Origin: JBHJGU01 sp050331475
GTDB taxonomy: Bacteria; Pseudomonadota; Alphaproteobacteria; Caulobacterales; Maricaulaceae
NCBI GenBank assembly: GCA_050331475.1
Contig: JBHJGU010000027.1
Span: forward strand, 45,636-109,635
DNA: 64,000 bases
Direction of reading: 5' to 3'
Shown here: one piece after another, positions 9,314 to 17,800 of the stretch
Layout: every line of letters starts with the position of its first letter
Position numbering within the stretch: the stretch's first letter is position 1
Made by a program: the position numbers and the translations under genes
The notes under the pieces: generated by a model
What the model was told of the DNA's origin: nothing
Database searches by the model: none
The model's input: only the letters and a program-made list of their open reading frames with translations

Positions 9314-9373
9314 ACACTGCGGAACGCCGCAGGGAGCTTGCCTTGACGCCGGCGAGCGCCTACTTCCGCGCCT

Positions 9374-9805
9374 ATGTCTGAGATTACACACGACGTCGAC
9401 GCGCTTGTTGAGGAATTCGACTTCCTTGATGATTGGGAAGAACGCTACGCCCACGTGATTGCGCTGGGAAAAGAGCTCCGCCCGCTTGAAGACGGCGAAC
9501 GCTCCGAACCGAACAAGGTAAAGGGATGCGTGAGCCAGGTTTGGCTTGTGACGGGGCGCGATGGCGATCGGCTCACTTTCCGCGGGGATAGCGACGCGCA
9601 TATCGTCCGCGGCCTCGTGGCGGTCCTAATCGGGTTGTTCTCAAACCGTCGTCCCGAGGAAATCCTGAGCGTCGACCCCGTTGAGGTGTTCGGTCGCATC
9701 GGCTTGGCCGAGCATTTATCGCCTCAACGCTCCAACGGCTTGCGCGCTATGGCCCAGCGCATCCGCAAAGACGCGCTGACCGCGCAGGCCGAGGCGGCCG
9801 CTTAA
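9374..9805 (+). CDS. sufE: SufE-family sulfur acceptor
   Basis: Takes sulfane sulfur from the cysteine desulfurase SufS and passes it to the Fe-S assembly scaffold; cytoplasmic. 143 residues, the normal length. The conserved block EPNKVKGCVSQVWLV contains the acceptor Cys52, and the C-terminal RSNGLRAMAQRI helix is also typical. No suf operon is beside it, as is common for stand-alone alphaproteobacterial sufE. Its stop is 11 bases from the end of the convergent DUF6456 gene. Confidence 0.93.
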   Translation: MSEITHDVDALVEEFDFLDDWEERYAHVIALGKELRPLEDGERSEPNKVKGCVSQVWLVTGRDGDRLTFRGDSDAHIVRGLVAVLIGLFSNRRPEEILSVDPVEVFGRIGLAEHLSPQRSNGLRAMAQRIRKDALTAQAEAAA

Positions 9806-9816
9806 ACCCCAAACCG

Positions 9817-10524
9817 TTAGATCGGCGCCGGATCCCAGTCCGGCTCAGCGCGGGCGCGGGTGCGGTAAAACCCGTCAAGACGCCTCAACGCCAACTTTAA
9901 GACCACCTTGGCCGACCGTTTGGGCCAACCCCAAGCCGCCTCAATCGCCTCCAAACCTTGTTCGCGCACACAAGCGCGCTCAACAATAGGGGCCAATTCG
10001 GGACCGAGCGCGCCCAAAGCCGCCCGGACGTCGGCGCGCGCCATCACCGCGCGTTCCGCCCCAGCTAAGCCCGGCGTGCGCGGGCTTTTCGATTGCGGCG
10101 CACCAGTCCAGTCTGCAACCACGGCGTTGGCGGCCTCTGAGCGGCGCGCAGCGGCGCGCAAGCGTTCCGCGGCCGCGATTTCGTCGGCGGTGAACCATGC
10201 CGACCCGCCGCTTGTCAGCCGAGCTAAGCGTTGAAGCGGGTCCTCCCCGGCGCCGGCGGTGGCGCTCGTCACCCCCGCCGATGCAGATGGCGCGGCGCCC
10301 CCCCGCGTCCGCAAGCGCCATCTTTGCGAGCCGCCCGCCGGCTCGATGACGCCGGTACGCACCCACAATGCCGCAGTGTCTGCGCAAAGCTCGGCCAAGG
10401 CCCGACGGCGGCGATCGCCGTCCGGGTAAACCCGCCACGATCGGCCTTCAGCGATCAGAACCGCGCCGGCGCGCGTTAAAGCGGCGCGCGCGCGTTCGGC
10501 CTGCCGGTCCAGGACCGCGCTCAC
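9817..10524 (-). CDS. DUF6456 domain-containing protein
   Basis: 235-residue probable DNA-associated protein of unknown role. The second half (DPLQRLARLTSGGSAWFTADEIAAAERLR..., ending with a helix-turn-helix-like ERACVREQGLEAIEAAWGWPKRSAKVVLKLALRRLDGFY) fits DUF6456. I chose the GTG at 10524 because it forms a GTGA overlap with the stop of the upstream DnaA-C-like gene; an ATG six codons further up would lie inside that gene. The pairing of these two families in one unit recurs in Alphaproteobacteria as far as I know. Confidence 0.85.
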   Translation of the reverse strand: MSAVLDRQAERARAALTRAGAVLIAEGRSWRVYPDGDRRRRALAELCADTAALWVRTGVIEPAGGSQRWRLRTRGGAAPSASAGVTSATAGAGEDPLQRLARLTSGGSAWFTADEIAAAERLRAAARRSEAANAVVADWTGAPQSKSPRTPGLAGAERAVMARADVRAALGALGPELAPIVERACVREQGLEAIEAAWGWPKRSAKVVLKLALRRLDGFYRTRARAEPDWDPAPI

Positions 10525-10889
10525 GCCGCAGCGTCCAAGCATTCCAGCGCCACCGCGTCGCGCAAGATCGCCTCGAGGGCATCCAGCCGCGCATCAAACG
10601 CGGCGTCATCACGCTCATCCTCAACTAACTTGCAGGCGTGCGCGGCTGTGGACCGATCGCGACCAAACGCCGCAGCCGTGCGCGCCATGGTCAGTCCGAA
10701 CGCCACATGAGTGAGATACATCGCGACTTGGCGAGCCCGTGCAGCCGCTGCGCACCCGCGCGACCGCGCTGCAATGTCTTCCGGCCGAACCCCGAAAGCG
10801 AAAGCTACGGCCGACTGCGCCAATTGCGCTCGAGCTGCATCTCGACCGTGTCGCCCGCTCCAAAATGACTCATTTGCAGAAACGCCCAT
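10521..10889 (-). CDS. DnaA C-terminal-domain-like DNA-binding protein
   Basis: 122-residue protein consisting almost only of a helix-turn-helix like domain IV of DnaA. The segment ARQVAMYLTHVAFGLTMARTAAAFGRDRSTAAHACKLVED aligns with the DnaA-box-recognition motif (ARQIAMYL...GRDHTTVLHA), but there is no AAA+ ATPase. It therefore probably binds DnaA-box-like sites or acts as a local regulator rather than a replication initiator. AGAGG six bases before the ATG fixes the start, and the stop overlaps the DUF6456 GTG (GTGA). Confidence 0.85.
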   Translation of the reverse strand: MGVSANESFWSGRHGRDAARAQLAQSAVAFAFGVRPEDIAARSRGCAAAARARQVAMYLTHVAFGLTMARTAAAFGRDRSTAAHACKLVEDERDDAAFDARLDALEAILRDAVALECLDAAA

Positions 10890-11012
10890 AGCGGCCTCTT
10901 TCCCCGACTACAACCGAAGTTTGGCCGGAAAGATAGGCGGGCAACCCTAAGGGAGGATAACTTTCCTATTATCGGGCGGATAAGCGGCCCTGAAAATCAC
11001 AGTTCGGCGTCC

Positions 11013-11534
11013 TTAAGCCGTTTCCAAGCGTTCGCGGACGCTGACCGGCAAGCCACCCAGCGTGAAATACTGATCGTAAGCGAGCACAAGGGTCGGCCGA
11101 ACGTCACCGACGCTGAGCGCCATCGGCAGGCGTAACCAAAACTGCATCATGGGCTCAAGGCCCGGCCGGCGAAACCGCGCAACTCCGGCCGTAGGCGCCT
11201 GACGTATCAGGGCGTTCCGCCCACCCCGCTCCAATGCGGCGCGCGCCGCGTCCCCGGTTGGGCTGAGCACCGAGCCTGTGGGATCACATTGAAACAAATT
11301 GCACAGTTTGACGCCGACCAGCCGAGCGGTCAGCGCTGACTCGTCTGTCCCGGGCCCTGTTGGTTCGATGCTTAACACGCTGATCCACCCCAGACAGGGC
11401 TTGATCCGGCGTAAGTTTAGGTCGGTTTTCAGAGCCCAGAGACGGTCGCCCCGGATGTCACGCCAATGATCAAAGACCAGAGTCTGATTTGGCAAAATAA
11501 GTTGCGTTCTAAACACCACATCAGACTGAGACAT
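11013..11534 (-). CDS. PAS-like (PAS_5 family) domain protein
   Basis: 173-residue single-domain protein. The N-terminal VFDHWRDIRGDRLWALKTDLNLRRIKPCLGWISVLSI followed by ARLVGVKLCNLFQCDPTGS and a later QFWLRLPMAL...LVLAYDQYFTL fits the PAS_5 family (PF07310), small alphaproteobacterial proteins of unknown function that may sense or bind a ligand. No output domain is present. The ATG at 11534 is taken because the family starts just before the VFDHWR-like block; an ATG seven codons upstream is also open. Confidence 0.72.
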   Translation of the reverse strand: MSQSDVVFRTQLILPNQTLVFDHWRDIRGDRLWALKTDLNLRRIKPCLGWISVLSIEPTGPGTDESALTARLVGVKLCNLFQCDPTGSVLSPTGDAARAALERGGRNALIRQAPTAGVARFRRPGLEPMMQFWLRLPMALSVGDVRPTLVLAYDQYFTLGGLPVSVRERLETA

Positions 11535-11645
11535 TGTTAAAACGCCCCCGCGCATTTGAAATCGTCAATCAATCGTGATTAGACCATCCAATGCTTCGGC
11601 AAGATTTGGCAAGGCGGAAACGAAAAAAATTAAGGCCGCATTAAT

Positions 11646-11682
11646 AAAAAAAAGCAGGCCCGCCTTTCGACGAGCCTGCTTT
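11646..11682 (-). terminator. Intrinsic terminator downstream of mucR
   Basis: Read leftward: AAAGCAGGC, a 14-base loop, GCCTGCTTT and a run of eight T. The perfect nine-base stem and T-tract lie about 80 bases after the mucR stop, so this ends mucR transcription. Confidence 0.85.
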
Positions 11683-11761
11683 GACAAAAGCAACACTTTA
11701 GGCTTGCGGACGCGCTGCTTCGACGGCCCAACCGCCAACGGCAAAAGACGCGTCTGCGCGC

Positions 11762-12166
11762 TTAACCCCGGCGCGCCTTTTGCCCCAAGCCCATTTTCTT
11801 CGCCAGTTCAGAACGAGCTTTGGCGTAATTCGGCGCGACCATAGGATAATCGCGCGGCAGGTTCCAACGCTCGCGGTACTCTTCCGGCGTCAAGTCGTAT
11901 TTCGTGCGCAAGTGACGCTTCAACGACTTGAATTTTTTACCATCTTCCAAGCAGATGATGTAATCGGGCGTGACCGATTTCTTCACCGGCACAGCGGGCT
12001 CAGGCGGTTGTTCAGCCACCGTGTCACCGCCTTCAGAGACGGTGGCTAACGCGCCGTATACGCTGCGGATCAGGTCCGGCAGATCTTGAGATGTAACGGC
12101 GTTGTTGCCGACATACGCCGCGACAATGTCGGACGCCATTTCGATGAGTTCTGATTTGTTTTCCAT
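11762..12166 (-). CDS. mucR: MucR/Ros-family transcriptional regulator
   Basis: 134-residue zinc-finger-type regulator; MucR/Ros proteins bind AT-rich promoters and silence or tune exopolysaccharide, motility, cell-cycle and acquired genes. The finger region is TPDYIICLEDGKKFKSLKRHL with Cys72, Asp75 and His85, then the conserved LTPEEYRERWNLPRDYPMVAPNYA. The second zinc His of Ros is not obvious (Lys89-Tyr90 there), as in several MucR homologues. The 115 bases upstream are AT-rich, which would suit autoregulation (inference). A strong terminator follows. The Mrp operon lies upstream on the same strand. Confidence 0.95.
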   Translation of the reverse strand: MENKSELIEMASDIVAAYVGNNAVTSQDLPDLIRSVYGALATVSEGGDTVAEQPPEPAVPVKKSVTPDYIICLEDGKKFKSLKRHLRTKYDLTPEEYRERWNLPRDYPMVAPNYAKARSELAKKMGLGQKARRG

Positions 12167-12281
12167 TAGACCGAATCTCTGTTTTGCGTGATTCGGACAA
12201 TAAGAATGCCGATCCGATAAATCAAGTATCGGCCTGGGCGATTGAAGCCATTATTATGATTCCAAAGGCCTTAACGGTTAT

Positions 12282-14006
12282 TCATGAAGCGAGAAAAGAA
12301 GCGATTAAGACGAGCGCCAAAATCGCAGCCGTCCAAATCGCCGCAGCGCTAGAAGGGGTGGCGCGCGCCAGTGCGCCGGCCGGGCTAAACACCGCATGCA
12401 AACGGCGATCCCAAACCGACATCCCCCGTCTAAAAGCTTGTTTGAGCCGCACTGCGAGTTGCGCAGCGATCGCCGCAGACCAGCGAGCAACACGAACGCC
12501 CACAAACCGATACGTCCAATCACTATCGAGGATAACGCCGGGCTTCTCCGGTGGATAAAGTCCGAACCGCATGAGGACCGCAAAAGCGAACATGGCGGCG
12601 ACAAGCAATTGCATCTGCGCCACAACGTGGTCCCAGGTGTAAGGCGCATAGGCGGCCTCAGGGAACGGCAGGAGCGCGTAAAGCAGGCCATAACCGCCCC
12701 ACGGCCAGCCCAACAGCAGGCACAGCCCAGCGGCCAAACCCATAGCGAGCAGCATGTTCCACGGCGCTTCGCTGACGCGCCGGCCGCTGTCATGGGCGAA
12801 GAAAGCGAAGAACGGGATCTTGATGCCCGAGTGCTCCAACACGCCCGCGGAGGCGAACACCAACATGCCCCAAACGATCCAGCGGTGTTGATCAGCGGCC
12901 TCGGCAAGCACCATGGCCTTGGCGACGAAGCCGGAGAATAGCGGAAACGCCGAGATCGACGCCGCACCGATGACGCAGAAAACCGTCGTCATAGGCATGG
13001 ACCGGAACAACCCGCCCAGTTCAGACGCTTTCGCCGTACCGGTGCGGTGCAGGACCGCCCCCATGCTCATGAACAACAGCGCCTTATAAAGGATATGCAC
13101 AAAGGCATGGGCGGCGGCCCCGTTAATCGACAGCGCTGTTCCTAAGCCGACCCCGCACACCATGAAGCCGAGCTGGTTATTGAGGCTGTACGCCAAGACC
13201 CGGCGCAGATCGTTCTCCACCACCGCGAAGAACACCGGAAAGACGGTCATGACCGCGCCGATCCAGATCAGCGTCTCCTCGCCGGGAAAGCCGCGCGCTA
13301 GCGCATAGACCGCGAGTTTGGTGGTGAAGGCGGACAGCATAACCGTCCCGGTGACGGACGCCTTCGGATAGGCGTCCTGCAACCAATTGTGCAAAAACGG
13401 AAACGCGCATTTGATCCCGAAGGCGAGGAAGATCAAAAGCCCGCCTAGGCCCGCATCCAACCCGATGGCGTTAAACGCGATCGTCCCGGTCTGATCGTAA
13501 ATCATCACCGCGCCGGCGAGCAGCAGCACCCCGGAACTGACATGGATGGCCAGATAGCGCAGCCCCGCCTTGCGCGCCGCCTCCGTCCGCCCCGCCCAAA
13601 CCAGAAAGACTGAACTGATTGCGGTCAGCTCCCAAAACACGAACAAGCTGATCAGATCACCGGCGAAGGCCGCGCCAATCGCTGAGCCGGCGTAGATGAC
13701 ACCCATGGCGTCGGGCACCCGGTCGCGTTCATGCAGCGCGTAAATGGCGTTTAAAAACGCCGCGATGGCAAAAATCAGCCCGAATAGAAAGCTCAACCGG
13801 TCAAGCCGGTAGGTCTCCAACTCCAGCCCAAGCAGCGAGAGGCGCCCGGTCACGCCAAACTCCCCGCCCAGAATGACGGCGATGGCCACCAGCGGCGCCG
13901 CCAAAGCGAGCCCTTTTCGGCCATAGCCCCAGGGCGTGAGCCCGATCAAAGCACCCAGAGCGACGACAATCAGCCCGGGGTTCGTCGCGGCCAACGCGCT
14001 AAACAT
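12282..14006 (-). CDS. Proton-conducting antiporter subunit, MrpD/NuoL-like (D'')
   Basis: 574-residue polytopic inner-membrane protein of the NADH dehydrogenase subunit 2/4/5 family. Conserved proton-path elements are visible: FVFWELTAISSVFLVWAG (membrane Glu), AFGIKCAFPFLHNWLQDAYPKA (Lys and the PxHxWL-type motif with N for the usual T) and NDLRRVLAYSLNNQLGFMVCG. It is the last gene of the operon and the third D-type subunit in it. It overlaps the 103-aa gene by eight bases. The last 100 residues form an extra tail with two basic amphipathic or membrane helices. About 115 bases separate it from mucR. Confidence 0.92.
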   Translation of the reverse strand: MFSALAATNPGLIVVALGALIGLTPWGYGRKGLALAAPLVAIAVILGGEFGVTGRLSLLGLELETYRLDRLSFLFGLIFAIAAFLNAIYALHERDRVPDAMGVIYAGSAIGAAFAGDLISLFVFWELTAISSVFLVWAGRTEAARKAGLRYLAIHVSSGVLLLAGAVMIYDQTGTIAFNAIGLDAGLGGLLIFLAFGIKCAFPFLHNWLQDAYPKASVTGTVMLSAFTTKLAVYALARGFPGEETLIWIGAVMTVFPVFFAVVENDLRRVLAYSLNNQLGFMVCGVGLGTALSINGAAAHAFVHILYKALLFMSMGAVLHRTGTAKASELGGLFRSMPMTTVFCVIGAASISAFPLFSGFVAKAMVLAEAADQHRWIVWGMLVFASAGVLEHSGIKIPFFAFFAHDSGRRVSEAPWNMLLAMGLAAGLCLLLGWPWGGYGLLYALLPFPEAAYAPYTWDHVVAQMQLLVAAMFAFAVLMRFGLYPPEKPGVILDSDWTYRFVGVRVARWSAAIAAQLAVRLKQAFRRGMSVWDRRLHAVFSPAGALARATPSSAAAIWTAAILALVLIASFLAS

Positions 14007-14310
14007 CGTCGTCGCGCTCGCCGTAATAGCGCTCGGGCCGGCGCAGCAACCGGCCTAAGGGCCAACCGCACAACACCACGAACACGAACGCCGCGAAGCC
14101 ATAGGCGGCGTAAAAGCCTGCGGTCTCGGCGGCCTTTACGTGGTCGTGGCGCGGATGGAGCAAATCAAGCGCCACCAGGGCTAAACTCAACCCGCCCAGG
14201 ACAGTGAGCGCGCGTCGTTTGACCGGAACGCTGAGCAGAACGCGGAACCGGCGGGCAAGCGGGTGCCAGCGCTCGAGATCGTCTTGGGGATCAGGGGCGT
14301 CTGCGCTCAT
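13999..14310 (-). CDS. Small two-helix membrane protein in the Mrp operon
   Basis: 103 residues. A charged N-terminus (SADAPDPQDDLERWHPLARRF) is followed by two membrane helices (about 34-51 and 66-88) and a charged C-terminal tail RRPERYYGERDDDV. Between the helices is HPRHDHVKAAE, rich in His. It sits three bases after the second D-type gene and overlaps the third by eight bases, so it is tightly co-translated and is probably a small accessory subunit of the antiporter. I do not recognise it as MnhE, F, G or C. Confidence 0.8.
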   Translation of the reverse strand: MSADAPDPQDDLERWHPLARRFRVLLSVPVKRRALTVLGGLSLALVALDLLHPRHDHVKAAETAGFYAAYGFAAFVFVVLCGWPLGRLLRRPERYYGERDDDV

Positions 14311-14313
14311 GGG

Positions 14314-15792
14314 CTAACCTCCGAACCCGGTCACCGGGCTTAAAAACTGCGCCACCGGCTCGACAACAAAAACCAGCGCCACGGCCGCTAGCGCCGTGAG
14401 AACGGGCGGCAAAACGGTCAACGCCGGCGCCCGAGGGCTCGAGCCCGGCGCATAGCGCGGGCCAGGGCCGTAAAAGCCGCGCAAAGCGATGGGGACCAGA
14501 TAGACGACATTGAGCACAGAGGAGACCGCGAGCCCGCCGAGGAGGAACCATAACTCCGCATCCGCCGCCCCGGTCATCAGCAAGAATTTGGGCCACGAAC
14601 CGCCCAGAGGCGGAACCCCGATGATCGACAACGCACCGATGAAATAGGCGCCGAACACCCAGGGCATGACGCGGCCCAACCCATCCAGGGTAGAAACTTC
14701 GGTTTTCTTCGCGCCGACATAAATCGCGCCAGCCGTCATAAAGAGCGTGATCTTGCCAAAGGCGTGCATCAGGATTTGCAGGGCGGCCCCAGCAAGGGCC
14801 GCCGGGGTTGCGATAAACGCGCCGAGGCTGACATAGGCGAGCTGGCTGACCGTGGAATAGGCCAGGCGCGCCTTGAGATTGTCCTTGGTCATGGCGACGA
14901 GTGAGGCGGCGAGGATCGTGAACGCGGCGACCCAGATCAGCCCCGTCGCCTGCGCGGCTTGGGCGGTCATCACCGGGCCGATCGTGTAAAGCACCACTTT
15001 AAGAAGCGAAAACACGCCCGCTTTGACCACCGCAACCGCGTGGAGCAAGGCCGAAACCGGAGTAGGCGCAACCATGGCGTTAGGCAGCCAACCATGCACC
15101 GGGATCAAGGCGGCCTTGCCCAATCCGAACGCATAAAGCGCCAACAAAAGCGCCGCAGTCCCCGAACCCGCAGCCCCCGCTAAGACCCCCCCGAGGATAA
15201 AGCTGGTGGTGCCGGCCACCGCATAGGTGATCAGGATCGCCGGAAGGAACAGAATTAGCGAGGTCGACAACAGCAAGAGCGCATAGACCTTTGCGCCTTT
15301 GCGGGCGGTCTCAGTACCCTTGTGGGCGACGAGCGGATAGGTCGACAGGGTCAAAACTTCGTAGAAAACAAATAAGGTCAATAGGTTGGCGGACAGCGCG
15401 ACGCCCATGGCGCTGGCGATCGCGATGGTGAAACAGAGATAAAACCGCGTCTGATCGCTTTCCGCGTTCCCGCGCATATATCCGATTGAATAGATCGAAT
15501 TGAGGATCCAAAGCCCGCTGGCGATGGCGGCGAACAGCGCGCCTAGAGGCTCGAGTCGCAAGGCGATGTCGAGCCCGGGCGCGATCGCGAAGAGCACCAG
15601 TTCCGGCCGTCCGCCTGCGGCGACGTCGCCCACCAAGCTCAGCACCACAACAAACAAGGCCACGGCCGCTGTGAGGCTCGACGCCTCGCGCAAATCGGGA
15701 ATGTTGGCGAAGGCCAACACGCCCGCCCCGCCCAATAGCGGTATGATCAACGCAGCGAGCAACAGCGCCTCGGGCGAGACCGGCAAGATCAT
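14314..15792 (-). CDS. Monovalent cation/H+ antiporter subunit D-like (D')
   Basis: 492-residue member of the proton-conducting NuoM/NuoN/MrpD family with about 14 membrane helices. Motifs seen: LFVFYEVLTLSTYPLV (essential-type Glu), GLGKAALIPVHGWLPNAMVAPTPVSALLHAVAVVKAG (Lys, PxHxWLP and helix-break His) and NLKARLAYSTVSQLAYVSLG. This is a second, distinct D-type subunit. Its ATG overlaps the TGA of the preceding mnhD (ATGA), and the next gene follows after three bases. The second half of the pore region is better conserved than in the third copy. Confidence 0.93.
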   Translation of the reverse strand: MILPVSPEALLLAALIIPLLGGAGVLAFANIPDLREASSLTAAVALFVVVLSLVGDVAAGGRPELVLFAIAPGLDIALRLEPLGALFAAIASGLWILNSIYSIGYMRGNAESDQTRFYLCFTIAIASAMGVALSANLLTLFVFYEVLTLSTYPLVAHKGTETARKGAKVYALLLLSTSLILFLPAILITYAVAGTTSFILGGVLAGAAGSGTAALLLALYAFGLGKAALIPVHGWLPNAMVAPTPVSALLHAVAVVKAGVFSLLKVVLYTIGPVMTAQAAQATGLIWVAAFTILAASLVAMTKDNLKARLAYSTVSQLAYVSLGAFIATPAALAGAALQILMHAFGKITLFMTAGAIYVGAKKTEVSTLDGLGRVMPWVFGAYFIGALSIIGVPPLGGSWPKFLLMTGAADAELWFLLGGLAVSSVLNVVYLVPIALRGFYGPGPRYAPGSSPRAPALTVLPPVLTALAAVALVFVVEPVAQFLSPVTGFGG

Positions 15793-17324
15793 GGCGCCAC
15801 GGCCCCGTTAAAGAGCGCTTCGGCGGCGGCTTGCGCCCAGGCGCGCGGCGCGCCAGCGTCCACGCCAAACGCGATATTGGCCAGCACCAAGACCCCAAGC
15901 CCAGCAAGCAACGGCCAAGGCGGACGCGCGGCCATCGGCGCCGGCGTCTGGGCTGGCGCGGGACGCAGATAGGCCGTCTCCACAATCCGCCAGACATAAA
16001 CCGCCGCCATGAAGGAGGAGACCGCGATCACACCCACCGCCCAACTCCACCCCTTGGCCAGGGCCGCTTCCAGCAAATACCATTTCGACACGAACCCAGC
16101 GGTCAACGGCACCCCGATCAAAGACAGCCCCGCAATAACGAACCCCGCCATGGTCAGCGGCATGGTTTGGCCCACTCCACGGAAATCCTTCACCAAAGTC
16201 GCGCCATAGCGCAGGGACACCGCGCTGATCGCCAGAAACAGCGCGCCCTTCATCAGGGCGTGATTGAAGAGGTGCAGAAGCCCCGCCGCGGCGCCTTCGG
16301 CATTCGCCATGGACAGCCCCAAAAGCATGTAGCCGACTTGGGCGACGGAGGAATAAGCAAGCAGCTTGCGCGCATCCTCCTGGAAAATCGCCTGGGCCGA
16401 GCACACCACCATGGCGACTGCGGCGAAGGGGGCAAGGACCAAGGTGAAGGCCAAAGCTTCGAAATCGTATTCTGGATTGAAGACCGAGAACAAAAACCGC
16501 GCGAGTGCATAGAACGCGGCTTTGGTGGCCGTCGCAGCCAGAAACGCGGTGATAAAGCTCGGCGCATAGGCGTATGCGCTGGGCAACCAGGTGTGCAAGG
16601 GGAACAGCGCGGTCTTCAACCCGAGGCCAACGACGATGAACGCGAAGCCCGCCTGCACGGTCGCCGAGCCGGTTTGTCCCTCTAACCGCTGAGCAATGTC
16701 GGCCATGTTCAGCGAGCCGGTCGCCGCATACAGAAAGCCCACGCCGATGACGAAGAATGTCGCCCCGATCGTGCCGAGGATCAGATAATCATAAGCAGCT
16801 GTCAGCGCGCGGCGATCCCGCCCTGCTCCCATGGCGATCAGCACATAGGTCGAAAGCGAGGAAATCTCCAAAAACACGAACATGTTGAACGCGTCGCCAG
16901 TGATGACGACCCCGACCAGGCCGGCGAAACACACCAGAAAAGCGGAATAAAACAGCGCGCGCTGGCGCGGCGCGATCTCAGCGGTGACGCTGGGCAACCC
17001 CGCAAACGCGCACGCAAACCCAATCCCCGTGACCAACATCAAAACGAGGCCGCTCGCGGCGTCGACCCGGTATTCGATGCCGACCGGAGCGAGCCAACCG
17101 CCGAGCGCGTAAGACACCAGCCCCTGATCTTGGACCACGCCCTGCAAAACCAAGGCGGTGAGAAACGCAAATCCGGTGACGAACACGGTGAACGCCCAAG
17201 CCGCCCGCCCCCCGGAGAGCAGCGCCGCGACCGGCGCGCCGACCAGGGGCGCGACCACGATCCAAGCCGCGCCGTGGGCGATCAGCCACGCCGGCGCCAA
17301 GCTCACAAGCGCGGTTAAACTCAT
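15789..17324 (-). CDS. mnhD: Na+/H+ antiporter subunit D
   Basis: 511-residue MrpD-type proton-translocating subunit. Motifs seen: NMFVFLEISSLSTYVLIAMG, GLGLKTALFPLHTWLPSAYAYAPS and DARKLLAYSSVAQVGYMLLG. These provide the conserved membrane Glu, Lys and PLHTWLP elements that line the proton path in complex I and Mrp. It is in the canonical C-D position after mnhC, with ATGA overlaps at both ends, and is the closest of the three D-type proteins to classic MnhD/PhaD. Confidence 0.95.
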   Translation of the reverse strand: MSLTALVSLAPAWLIAHGAAWIVVAPLVGAPVAALLSGGRAAWAFTVFVTGFAFLTALVLQGVVQDQGLVSYALGGWLAPVGIEYRVDAASGLVLMLVTGIGFACAFAGLPSVTAEIAPRQRALFYSAFLVCFAGLVGVVITGDAFNMFVFLEISSLSTYVLIAMGAGRDRRALTAAYDYLILGTIGATFFVIGVGFLYAATGSLNMADIAQRLEGQTGSATVQAGFAFIVVGLGLKTALFPLHTWLPSAYAYAPSFITAFLAATATKAAFYALARFLFSVFNPEYDFEALAFTLVLAPFAAVAMVVCSAQAIFQEDARKLLAYSSVAQVGYMLLGLSMANAEGAAAGLLHLFNHALMKGALFLAISAVSLRYGATLVKDFRGVGQTMPLTMAGFVIAGLSLIGVPLTAGFVSKWYLLEAALAKGWSWAVGVIAVSSFMAAVYVWRIVETAYLRPAPAQTPAPMAARPPWPLLAGLGVLVLANIAFGVDAGAPRAWAQAAAEALFNGAVAP

Positions 17325-17800
17325 CCGCGCCCTCCCGCTTGCGCGGTGTCGCTGTCGGCGAGATTAATAATCTCATCCTCAATGCCGCCATACGCTTCGC
17401 GGATGCGGACCACGAGCGCGAGGCCCACCGCTAAAGTGGCGACGCCGACCACGATGGCGGTCAGAATCAAGACGTGCGGCAGCGGATTGGAGTAGAGCGG
17501 TTCGGCGGCTTGAACGGCGGCGTCGAGGCTCTCGCCATGGCCGTCCGAATCAGGGCTCGCGGGCTCATGCCCGCCGCCGTGATCATCGCCGTGTCCCTTC
17601 TCAGGCAAGATAGGCGGCTTGCCGCCGGCGACTTTCCCCAGGGTGACGTAGAACAAGAACACCGAGGTTTGAAAGACCGATAAGCCGATCAGACGTTTCA
17701 CCATGTTGCCCGAGGCGAAGACCACGTAAAGCCCAGTCATCATCAAGACGACAACAATCACATAGTGATAATGGGTTAGGAGAAACGCTAGCACGATCAC
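17321..17800 (-). CDS. mnhC: Na+/H+ antiporter subunit C (NuoK-like)
   Basis: 159-residue NuoK/MrpC-type subunit with three membrane helices (about 12-30, 36-55, 107-130). FASGNMVKRLIGLSVFQTSVFLFYV and SNPLPHVLILTAIVVGVATLAV are the family blocks. Between helices 2 and 3 there is a long insertion (about residues 62-105) containing the His/Asp-rich GHGDDHGGGHEPASPDSDGH, which small MrpC proteins normally lack. The start is GTG at 17800, overlapping the mnhB stop (GTGA), with GAGG five bases upstream; a TTG one codon earlier is also open. Confidence 0.93.
   Translation of the reverse strand: MIVLAFLLTHYHYVIVVVLMMTGLYVVFASGNMVKRLIGLSVFQTSVFLFYVTLGKVAGGKPPILPEKGHGDDHGGGHEPASPDSDGHGESLDAAVQAAEPLYSNPLPHVLILTAIVVGVATLAVGLALVVRIREAYGGIEDEIINLADSDTAQAGGRG

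Noticed and set aside
12184..12558. Rightward open frame across the mucR promoter and the end of the D'' antiporter gene
   Set aside because: It begins in the AT-rich promoter zone and runs antisense to the coding end of a clear membrane protein; no family match.
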